Positions 1 to 5,891 of a DNA stretch of 7,537 nucleotides are shown here, one piece after another. Origin of the DNA: LH-M37 sp032251315. GTDB taxonomy: Bacteria; Pseudomonadota; Gammaproteobacteria; SZUA-229. Below the pieces are notes generated by a model. That model did not search any database, was not told the DNA's origin, and saw only the letters and a program-made list of their open reading frames with translations. The position numbers were made by a program, and so were the translations under genes. The stretch is from positions 1 to 7,537 of the forward strand of contig JAVVEE010000093.1 of NCBI GenBank assembly GCA_032251315.1, given 5' to 3'. Position 1 is the stretch's first letter, and every line of letters begins with the position of its first letter.

Positions 1-21
1 GCGCTTTTTCTTTTCACTCAT
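1..21 (-). CDS. Start of an unidentified gene, cut by the left edge
   Basis: An ATG at 21-19 on the minus strand opens a frame reading MSEKKKR before the window ends. The support is the ribosome binding site: GAGGA on the minus strand lies 8 bases before the ATG, which is good spacing. The frame begins 29 bases after the stop of the small ORF at 51-191 and on the same strand, so the two could form one transcript. Seven codons are too few to identify a product. The lysine-rich start is compatible with a cytoplasmic protein or the cytoplasmic end of a membrane protein, but that is a guess. It could also be a chance ATG. Confidence 0.35.
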
Positions 22-50
22 CTTGCTGATCCTCAATGCCAGAGTACAGC

Positions 51-191
51 TTAAACTACTGTCCGGAATATGGGGTCGACTTTAGTGCGTGCGATAACAT
101 GAGATTTAAACACACTTTTAAGCCACCCTTTAAATTTGCCTGAGCTTCCAGCCTTGGTAGCCGCGATTCTTCCTGATACTGCTTCACTCAT
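51..191 (-). CDS. Small unidentified basic protein, 46 residues
   Basis: The frame runs from ATG (191-189) to TAA (53-51) and encodes 46 residues, starting MSEAVSGRIAATKAG and ending VDPIFRTVV. It is strongly basic, with a stretch KFKGWLKSVFKSHV around residues 19-32 that could form an amphipathic helix. No signal peptide or transmembrane segment is visible. It precedes a second minus-strand start at 21 by 29 bases, and it is divergent from the hydrolase gene at 332. The ribosome binding site is poor: GGAA lies 12 bases before the ATG. The frame stays open 9 codons further upstream to a TAG, but no better start is seen there. I do not recognise the family. It may be a real small protein, a leader peptide for the next gene, or a chance ORF. 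Confidence 0.4.
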   Translation of the reverse strand: MSEAVSGRIAATKAGSSGKFKGWLKSVFKSHVIARTKVDPIFRTVV

Positions 192-331
192 CGCTGTAAT
201 AGATTCCGCGACAATTAACTAACCATTTTATTCCTGAAAAAGAGAGGCGTTTGGGGCTGGAGTTTTACTGATATCCGGCTTAGACTCGGTCTTCAATAAA
301 CACTTTATCAATGTTATTACCCTGGGTCACT
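192..331. other. Divergent intergenic region, possible promoters
   Basis: This stretch separates the minus-strand small ORF from the plus-strand hydrolase gene, so it should hold promoters for one or both. The best match I can find is on the minus strand: TTGAAG (plus-strand positions 296-291) and TATCAG (273-268), 17 bases apart, each with 4 of 6 consensus bases for a sigma-70 promoter. This is weak and could be chance. No convincing -35/-10 pair was found for the plus-strand gene. A 4-base stem, AGAC/GTCT, sits at 282-292 and is too short to mean much. No operator, riboswitch or terminator was recognised. Confidence 0.3.
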
Positions 332-1303
332 ATGAATAAATTACAGAAACAACGCTCATCGCATCTGCTCCTGTTAGCCGTGTTGTTATTTTCACTCCCT
401 GCCTCGGCTGAGGATTATGCGCCCATCACAGTTCCCATGGAGGTGAAGCAGGTTTCAGAACATGCCTATTACGTAAACGGTAAAGCCGGCATCGCCACTG
501 ATAACGAAGGCTTTATCTCCAACGCCGGGTTTGTGGTTACCGATGAGGGCGTGGTGGTGTTTGATGCACTGGGTACCCCTTCACTCGCCGCCGCCCTGCT
601 CGAACGCATCCGAAAAATTACCGACCAGCCGGTTAAATACGTGGTGATGAGTCACTACCATGCAGACCATATTTACGGCTTGCAGGTTTTCAAGGATCTC
701 GGTGCTGAAGTGTATGCCCCTCAGGGGTCTCTGGATTACATCCATTCCGAAGCCGCCGAAGACCGCCTGTTTGAGAGACAGCTTTCACTCAAGCCGTGGG
801 TTAATGAGAACACCCGGATTGTCGTTCCCGATACCATCATTTCCGGCCTGAAGCGCTTTAGTCTTGGCGGCCTCGATTTCACTATTAACTATTTAGGTAA
901 AGCACACTCGGAAGGTGATCTGGCCATGCTGGTTGAGCAGGATCGAGTACTGTTCTCCGGTGATATTATCTTCGAAGGCCGGGTGCCTTTCGTGGGCAAT
1001 GCCAATACCCGCCACTGGTTAAAAACCCTGACCGAGCTTGAAACCGGCGGACTGGCCGCGCTGGTGCCCGGACATGGCCCGGCTTCCAAAAACCCCGCTT
1101 CGACTATTTCCCTCACTCGCCGTTATCTGGCTTATCTCCGAGAAACCATGGGCGCTGCGATTGATGATCTGACGCCTTTTGATGAGGCCTACGCAGAAGT
1201 TGACTGGTCGGAATTTGAAAACGTGCCGGCGTTCAAAGAGGCTAATCGCATCAACGCTTATCAGGTCTATCTTTCCATGGGCAAGGAGCTGTTCGAAAAC
1301 TAA
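332..1303 (+). CDS. Secreted metallo-beta-lactamase-fold zinc hydrolase
   Basis: A 323-residue protein of the metallo-beta-lactamase superfamily. Using the ATG at 332 as residue 1, the N-terminus is a typical Sec signal peptide: basic MNKLQKQR, a Leu-rich core, then a likely cleavage after ASA at residue 26, so the enzyme should work in the periplasm. The fold's metal ligands are all present: H108, H110, D112 and H113 in the HYHADH motif, H192 in KAHSEGD, D211 in FSGDI, and H248 in PGHGP. It therefore looks catalytically intact with two metal sites. The layout resembles the SoxH-like/quinoprotein-relay zinc metallohydrolase branch more than true class B beta-lactamases; the substrate cannot be read from the sequence. 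An in-frame ATG at 311 would add seven residues ahead of the signal peptide and has no ribosome binding site, so 332 is preferred, although its own site is weak. The gene is visibly richer in GC than the tad genes it converges on. No functional link to them is evident. Confidence 0.9.
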   Translation: MNKLQKQRSSHLLLLAVLLFSLPASAEDYAPITVPMEVKQVSEHAYYVNGKAGIATDNEGFISNAGFVVTDEGVVVFDALGTPSLAAALLERIRKITDQPVKYVVMSHYHADHIYGLQVFKDLGAEVYAPQGSLDYIHSEAAEDRLFERQLSLKPWVNENTRIVVPDTIISGLKRFSLGGLDFTINYLGKAHSEGDLAMLVEQDRVLFSGDIIFEGRVPFVGNANTRHWLKTLTELETGGLAALVPGHGPASKNPASTISLTRRYLAYLRETMGAAIDDLTPFDEAYAEVDWSEFENVPAFKEANRINAYQVYLSMGKELFEN

Positions 1304-1395
1304 ACACGACGGAAAATAAAATAAACGGAATAACCGCCTGTTCTCGTGCATCTCTTCTTAGCTGTATAAAGAACCTGCAATGACTTTTTTATTAA

Positions 1396-1413
1396 CGCGG
1401 ATTCAAATCCGCG
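1396..1413. repeat. Perfect 7-bp hairpin, CGCGGAT/ATCCGCG
   Basis: CGCGGAT (1396-1402) and ATCCGCG (1407-1413) form a perfect stem with a 4-base TCAA loop; one more A-T pair could form if the loop were tighter. On the plus strand a T6 run precedes the stem, and on the minus strand an A6 run follows it, so neither direction shows the stem-then-T order of an intrinsic terminator. It could be a remnant repeat or a protein-binding palindrome. Confidence 0.6.
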
Positions 1414-1489
1414 CCATGAAGAAAGCTTCTTTCATTATCTTTATCCGTCCTTACCGATCTTAGCTTCTTTCGCGGACAAAGCATTTGAT

Positions 1490-1561
1490 TTTATCTGTGT
1501 TCATCTGCGGACCAATTCCTTTAAATGCAAAAAACTCAGTCTACAGATTAGCGTAGATAAA
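1490..1561. repeat. Imperfect 25-base inverted repeat
   Basis: The left arm (1490-1514) starts TTTATCTGTGTTCATCTGCG. The right arm (1561-1537, read on the minus strand) starts TTTATCTACGCTAATCTGTA. They agree at 17 of 25 positions, including the first seven bases, the central ATCTG and a GAC near the inner end. The arms are separated by 22 bases. This resembles short intergenic repeats of the ATCTGTGTTCATCTGCGG type that I recall from many bacterial genomes; that similarity is from memory. No open frame or target-site duplication is seen. Confidence 0.45.
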
Positions 1562-1568
1562 TAAACCT

Positions 1569-1599
1569 AAAAATTATTGCCCGCGAAGCAAGCCTTTTT
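1569..1599 (-). terminator. Likely bidirectional intrinsic terminator after tadD
   Basis: The core 1577-1591 can fold with TTGC pairing to GCAA. On the minus strand two extra G-U pairs lengthen the stem to six with a 3-base loop. The core is flanked symmetrically by A5 (1569-1573) and T5 (1595-1599), each three bases away, so an RNA from either strand has a U5 tract after the hairpin. The position, 16 bases after the tadD stop and between convergent genes, fits a terminator for the tad operon and possibly for the hydrolase gene. The stem is short, so efficiency is uncertain. Confidence 0.42.
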
Positions 1600-1607
1600 G
1601 TCGTTGG

Positions 1608-2480
1608 CTACATACCTACGTTTTTTCGCTTCATCTCTTCAATTTTTTCCAGGTTGCGTGCGGCGCGAACATAGTAGGTAGGGCTGATGAAAAGCGCTTT
1701 CTTGAAATATTTTTCTGCGACCGGGTACTGCTGGTTTAACATTGCTATATAACCTATATTATTATAAGCGACCTCGTGCTTAACCACTTTGACCAGGACA
1801 CTGATCGCTTCCTCGTAACGTGACTGCCAGGCCAGGGAAATAGCCAGATTATTTCGAATTCTAAAGAAGCCCGGATCATAGTGCAGGCCTTCACGAAATA
1901 CCTGTTCAGCGGCAGCATATTGATGTGACATCAACAGAGAATAGCCCAGGTTGTTGAGTACTGTAGCATTTGTTTTATCTATGCTGAGTGCCTGATTAAA
2001 ATGCTGCTGTGCGATTTCATATGACCCTTCCAGATCAGCAATAATACCCAGTGCATTCCATGCTTGCCAACGAGTGCTATCTTTAGTGACCACTTCAAGA
2101 AGCTGCTTTTTAGCGCATTCATAATTATAGCTTCTAAAGTAAACCAGTCCCATGCCTTCATTGGCATGAATATTATGCGGGTCGGCAGTTAATACTTTTT
2201 CATATAGCGCCTTAGCATCAGAAAATTTATAGGTTGCTAGAAAGGCATCTGCAACGCCGAGAGTAGCGGTGATATTATTCGGCTCCTGCTCGAGCGCCTG
2301 ATCATAAAAGAAAATCGCGGTGGAATACTGTTTTGACTGCAATTTTCGCTCACCCTGCTCCAGCAATGCTGGAACCGGCATGATGTTTTCAGCTTCCGTA
2401 CGTTCCGGCTGACTAGCGCAGCCTGCCAACGACAGCACGCATATCAAAAACATCGTTTTCAGCATCGAGTTAATTGTCAT
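1608..2480 (-). CDS. tadD: TadD-like TPR lipoprotein of the Tad pilus
   Basis: A 290-residue protein with a lipoprotein signal: short basic start, hydrophobic core and lipobox LAGC with the lipidated cysteine at residue 21. The mature protein should be anchored in a membrane, in this family the outer membrane facing the periplasm. Residues about 35-270 are a run of roughly seven tetratricopeptide repeats, recognisable by repeated G-Y/A-x(n)-A and terminal D/P-x-N/T signatures such as ALEQEPNN, LTADPHN and LSIDKTN. TadD in known loci is a TPR lipoprotein thought to help secretin assembly; the call rests on this architecture and on position right after tadC. AGGA lies 10 bases before the chosen ATG; the in-frame ATG five codons later has no such site. 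It is 25 bases after tadC and is followed by a likely terminator, so it appears to be the last gene of the operon. TadE/TadF genes, which follow tadD in some loci, are absent here. Confidence 0.88.
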   Translation of the reverse strand: MTINSMLKTMFLICVLSLAGCASQPERTEAENIMPVPALLEQGERKLQSKQYSTAIFFYDQALEQEPNNITATLGVADAFLATYKFSDAKALYEKVLTADPHNIHANEGMGLVYFRSYNYECAKKQLLEVVTKDSTRWQAWNALGIIADLEGSYEIAQQHFNQALSIDKTNATVLNNLGYSLLMSHQYAAAEQVFREGLHYDPGFFRIRNNLAISLAWQSRYEEAISVLVKVVKHEVAYNNIGYIAMLNQQYPVAEKYFKKALFISPTYYVRAARNLEKIEEMKRKNVGM

Positions 2481-2505
2481 TCTATTACTGTCCTATTTTT
2501 GTATT

Positions 2506-3492
2506 TCATCCACCACCAACTCCTATAATAAAGCCTGTATAGATTCGGATTAACGCAGGTGCTAATATCACTAAAAACAGTGCCGGAAAAATAAAGAACA
2601 CGAGGGGGAAAATCAGCTTAACCGGAAGTTTCGCTGCTTTTTCCTTGGCAGCTTGCATGCGCATATTACGCATTTCCACAGCATGTTCGCGCAATGCCCT
2701 GGCTATACTGGTGCCAAAATGTTCTGCCTGAATTAGCAAGGCTGCCAATGATTGCACCTGGGTTACACCAGTGCGATCGCCCAGCGAACGCAAAGCCTGC
2801 TCCCGGGTTTTGCCTGCACGTAATTCAAGACCTACCAGATGAAGCTCACCGGCGAGTTCGGGATGACTGATGCCTATTTCATCGGCTACACGAACAATCG
2901 CGGCGTCAACACCAAGGCCTGCTTCTACGCAAACAACCATCATATCCATGGCATCTGGAAAACCTTCTACAAAGAGTCGTTGTCTACTGTTGATTTGTCG
3001 ATAAATAACTATGTTCGGCAGGTAGTAACCCACCAGCGCGGGCACCAGCAAATAAGGAATAGTTTTAGCTGGATCATTTATAGAAATTATTCCCAGAGTT
3101 ATAAGCGGCAAGACTACAAATAATGGCAGCGCAATTACCAATAAAACCTTGAGTATCAGAAAGGTTTTTATCGCATTAGGGCCTCTGTGCCCGGCAAGCA
3201 CCAGCCTGCTTTTAATTCTCGATTGTTTCCAGTTTTCCTCTGGCAATACCAGCCTGACCAATGGCTCAAACCATAAAACATCAAATACACCTTCCTTGTG
3301 TGGCTTGCGGCTATGCAATTTCGGGCCTTCTGCAATCTCACGCAGCCTACGTTGAGTCGGATCGTCAGCAAACATAATCCATAGCGCTATGCCGACAATG
3401 ATCAGTACGGTAGTGATAAATACAAGAACAAGGATGATTGACTGGTAATTAGCCGTGTTCATGTAGTGCAGGATTTCGGTAATGCTGTTCAT
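2506..3492 (-). CDS. tadC: TadC, inner-membrane platform protein of the Tad pilus
   Basis: A 328-residue membrane protein of the type II secretion F (GspF/PilC-like) family. Predicted hydrophobic segments lie at about 18-40, 110-135, 143-163 and 291-313. The T2SSF domain covers roughly 173-302 and includes the characteristic FPDAMDMMVVCVEAGLGVD segment and the AAKLPVKLIFPLVFFIFPA stretch leading into the last helix. With TadB it forms the cytoplasmic-membrane base on which the TadA ATPase acts. It starts nine bases after tadB; its Shine-Dalgarno GAGG overlaps the tadB TGA stop (TGAGG) and lies 7 bases before the ATG, which favours coupled translation. It ends in a Gly-rich GVGGG. Length and topology are normal for TadC, and no lesion is seen. 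TadB and TadC are paralogues; order in the operon and the C-terminal LP-K-FPLVFFIFPA pattern support TadC rather than TadB. Confidence 0.93.
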   Translation of the reverse strand: MNSITEILHYMNTANYQSIILVLVFITTVLIIVGIALWIMFADDPTQRRLREIAEGPKLHSRKPHKEGVFDVLWFEPLVRLVLPEENWKQSRIKSRLVLAGHRGPNAIKTFLILKVLLVIALPLFVVLPLITLGIISINDPAKTIPYLLVPALVGYYLPNIVIYRQINSRQRLFVEGFPDAMDMMVVCVEAGLGVDAAIVRVADEIGISHPELAGELHLVGLELRAGKTREQALRSLGDRTGVTQVQSLAALLIQAEHFGTSIARALREHAVEMRNMRMQAAKEKAAKLPVKLIFPLVFFIFPALFLVILAPALIRIYTGFIIGVGGG

Positions 3493-3501
3493 ACTCTCGC
3501 C

Positions 3502-4509
3502 TCAGACATGAAAGTTGATCATGCGACGCATGATTAAATAGCCAATCAACATTAATACTAACTGCATGAATATAACAATCTGACCAGTGGTACTGTCAAA
3601 CAGCACAGTGAGATAGGTAGGATTAAGAATACTTATAATCGCAGCTACAATAAAAGGCAGGGCAATCAATACATTTGCAGACATGCGCATCTCTGCCGAC
3701 AGGATTGCTACATCACGTATCACCCCCGCCCTTGAGCGCATCACTGTGGCTATGCGGTTCAAAACATCGGCCAGGTTACCACCTGTAGACCTCTGAATCA
3801 GAACAGCGGTAATAAACATATTCATTTCATCGCTACCGCTACGCCTGCCAAGATTCTTCAGAGCATCCTCCAGCTCCAGACCGTAATTCATTTCATCAAA
3901 GGTAATACCAAATTCACTGCCTATGGGATCGGGCATCTCATTAGCGACACCTTTTAAGGAGGCTGAAAATGGATTGCCTGCGCGCAGGCTTCGCGCCATG
4001 AAGTCAAGCGCATCAGGCAACTGTTCGGTAAATCGAGTCAGCCGCTGTTTTCGTTTAGCCGCCACATACATTGCCGGCAGAAACATACCCAGAGGAATTG
4101 CAATTAACAAACTGATTACATAATGAAAATTCAGGACATTAATTAATATAAGGGTACCAGCAACCATAACAGTCATCTGTATAAGCATATAGTATGAAAC
4201 ACTGATCGTCAGTCCCGCCTGCGCCAGCACCCTGTCCAGCATTTTAATACGCGGTATTTTTAACAAGACTCGATTCAGGATTAGATTCGAACTGAGTTCA
4301 TTATTTCGAAGCAGGCTAACCAGAACTTCCTTACCGTGAGCACCGCCTGCAGAGAGCAATTTAAGACGTTTATTAATCTTGACAGAACCTTCTTCACGCA
4401 GGCCACGTATTAACAGGTAACTTGCTTCAATCAGGATAATGATCGCGATAAAAGTAAGAAATGAAATCAAATATATTATATAAATTTCGTTATCCACATT
4501 TATTCTCAC
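3502..4509 (-). CDS. tadB: TadB, inner-membrane platform protein of the Tad pilus
   Basis: A 335-residue membrane protein with a T2SSF domain at about 164-290 (LPDALDFMARSLRAGNPFS, then ALIQRSTGGNLADVLNRIA-like sequence near 235-254). Hydrophobic segments lie at about 11-33, 106-126, 129-150, 278-296 and 309-326. It partners TadC in the pilus base and is expected to contact TadA. The start chosen is GTG at 4509-4507, which shares one base with the tadA TAG stop (TAGTG on the minus strand). No good Shine-Dalgarno precedes it, so initiation probably depends on ribosomes finishing tadA. A second in-frame GTG four codons on (4497-4495) has a weak GAGA six bases before it and is a possible alternative. 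There is no ATG start near the N-terminus. The family call is firm and the exact start is less so. Confidence 0.92.
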   Translation of the reverse strand: MRINVDNEIYIIYLISFLTFIAIIILIEASYLLIRGLREEGSVKINKRLKLLSAGGAHGKEVLVSLLRNNELSSNLILNRVLLKIPRIKMLDRVLAQAGLTISVSYYMLIQMTVMVAGTLILINVLNFHYVISLLIAIPLGMFLPAMYVAAKRKQRLTRFTEQLPDALDFMARSLRAGNPFSASLKGVANEMPDPIGSEFGITFDEMNYGLELEDALKNLGRRSGSDEMNMFITAVLIQRSTGGNLADVLNRIATVMRSRAGVIRDVAILSAEMRMSANVLIALPFIVAAIISILNPTYLTVLFDSTTGQIVIFMQLVLMLIGYLIMRRMINFHV

Positions 4510-5855
4510 TATTCATATATACGTTCTGGATCAAAAATGGCATCGTCAAGTACAATGCCGCGTTCAACAAAGCTTTTCAACATGTATGGACGAACTCCCG
4601 TTGCCCTGAAGGCGCCAATCACATGCCCTTTAGCATCTACAGTTTCTTGTTTAAAGTGGAAAATTTCCTGCATTGCAACCACATTCTCTTCGGTACCGGT
4701 AATTTCCTGAATGCTGGCAACAACTCTTCTTCCATCCGGCAGGCGTTCGATATCCACAACCAGATTAAGCGCTGCGGCTATTTGCTGCCTGACCACCAAT
4801 GCAGGAATAGGCGCACCGCTCATGCCCACCATATGCTCGAGTCGGGTTAAAGCATCTCGCGGACTATTAGCATGAATCGTAGACAATGAACCATCATGCC
4901 CGGTATTCATTGCCTGCAACATATCCAGCGCTTCGGCACCGCGCACCTCACCAACAATAATTCGGTCGGGACGCATTCTTAAGGCATTCTTCACCAGATC
5001 ACGCTGCACAATCTCACCTTTACCTTCAATGTTCGCCGGCCGGGTTTCCAGGCGTATAACATGAGGTTGCTGCAGCTGAAGTTCAGCAGCATCCTCAATG
5101 GTTATAATGCGTTGATCATTCGGAATATTGCTGGACATAGCGTTAAGCAATGTTGTCTTACCACTGCCGGTTCCGCCAGTGACCAGAATATTACGACGGG
5201 CTTTAACCGCTGCGCCAAGAAATTCCCCCATGACCGGTGTAATGGATTTAAAACTTATTAGATCCCTGATGGTGTAAGGATCAACACTGAATTTTCGAAT
5301 AGACAGTACAGGGCCATCTACCGCCAGCGGTGGAATAATTGCATTCACACGCGAACCATCATCAAGTCTGGCATCTACCATGGGTGATGATTCGTCGATA
5401 CGCCGACCGACATTACTGGCGATTTTGTCAATGATGCGCATTAAGTGTTCATTATTTTTAAACCTGACGGGTGTCTTTTCCAGCCGACCATGACGCTCAA
5501 CAAAGACCTGGCTATAGGTATTTACCAGAATATCCGAGACTGTAGGATCATCAAGCAGTGGCTCTATTGGACCTAATCCAAGCACCTCGTGAATAATATC
5601 TTCTACCAATAATATTTTTTCACTGGCATTTAAAGGTGTATTTTCTTTTTCCAATAAATCACGAATGACATTTTTCAGCATGTCCCGCAATGTATTTTCG
5701 TCATATTCATCCAGAATTCTCAAATCGACCTGTTCCATCAAGTTATGATGAATGCGATTTTTAAGCTCATACATTTCTACGCTGGCCGTTAACGTAGACG
5801 TCTCTTCTATCACCCTGCCGCCCGGTTTTTGATAGTCCCAGTTGTCATTTAACAT
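4509..5855 (-). CDS. tadA: TadA/CpaF secretion ATPase of the Tad pilus
   Basis: A 448-residue hexameric ATPase of the type II/IV secretion (GspE/VirB11) superfamily, CpaF branch; it hydrolyses ATP at the cytoplasmic face to drive Flp pilus assembly and, in the systems studied, also retraction. All nucleotide motifs are intact: Walker A GGTGSGKTT at 227-235, the acidic Asp box IEDAAELQL from about 253, the Walker B region RPDRIIVGEVRG at 295-306, and the His box around 312-332 ending STIHANSP. The N-terminal part (about 30-200) contains the CpaF-type region with VEDIIHEVLGLGPIEPLL, SDILVN and the RRIDESSPMVDARLDDGSRVN block. The ATG at 5855 has GGAG eight bases upstream. It lies 36 bases after tadZ and overlaps tadB by one base. 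Length is typical for CpaF. The Gly-Arg-rich, basic arginine-finger-like residues are present as in active members, so I expect a working motor. Confidence 0.96.
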   Translation of the reverse strand: MLNDNWDYQKPGGRVIEETSTLTASVEMYELKNRIHHNLMEQVDLRILDEYDENTLRDMLKNVIRDLLEKENTPLNASEKILLVEDIIHEVLGLGPIEPLLDDPTVSDILVNTYSQVFVERHGRLEKTPVRFKNNEHLMRIIDKIASNVGRRIDESSPMVDARLDDGSRVNAIIPPLAVDGPVLSIRKFSVDPYTIRDLISFKSITPVMGEFLGAAVKARRNILVTGGTGSGKTTLLNAMSSNIPNDQRIITIEDAAELQLQQPHVIRLETRPANIEGKGEIVQRDLVKNALRMRPDRIIVGEVRGAEALDMLQAMNTGHDGSLSTIHANSPRDALTRLEHMVGMSGAPIPALVVRQQIAAALNLVVDIERLPDGRRVVASIQEITGTEENVVAMQEIFHFKQETVDAKGHVIGAFRATGVRPYMLKSFVERGIVLDDAIFDPERIYE

Positions 5856-5891
5856 CGTAGCTTCTCCGTATTTCTAAGGTGGAATATCTAT

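Larger units (their letters stand above)
1304..1607. other. Convergent intergenic region with repeats, no gene
   Basis: This 304-base gap lies between the ends of the plus-strand hydrolase gene and the minus-strand tadD. No convincing gene is present; the longest plausible frame (1380-1463, plus strand, 27 codons) lacks a ribosome binding site. It contains a perfect short hairpin, an imperfect inverted repeat, a 10-base direct repeat (AGCTTCTTTC at 1424-1433 and 1462-1471), and a likely bidirectional terminator beside tadD. The words ATCTG and GCGGA recur (GCGGA at 1398-1402, 1471-1475 and 1507-1511), giving the region a repeat-like texture. Confidence 0.7.

Noticed and set aside
282..292. 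Short AGAC/GTCT palindrome upstream of the hydrolase gene
   Set aside because: A 4-base stem with a 3-base loop is expected by chance in a region of this size.
311..331. Earlier ATG for the hydrolase gene
   Set aside because: It would place MLLPWVT before an otherwise normal signal peptide and has no ribosome binding site.
1305..1348. CACGA/TCGTG pairing just after the hydrolase stop codon
   Set aside because: The arms are five bases with a loop of more than 30 bases and no following T run, so it is not a credible terminator.
1019..1351. A 110-codon minus-strand frame overlapping the hydrolase gene
   Set aside because: It lies opposite the coding sequence of a gene with intact catalytic motifs and has no recognisable protein features.
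1380..1463. A 27-codon plus-strand frame starting MTFLLTRIQIRAMKK
   Set aside because: It has no ribosome binding site, is very short, and runs through the hairpin and repeat sequence, so it is probably chance.
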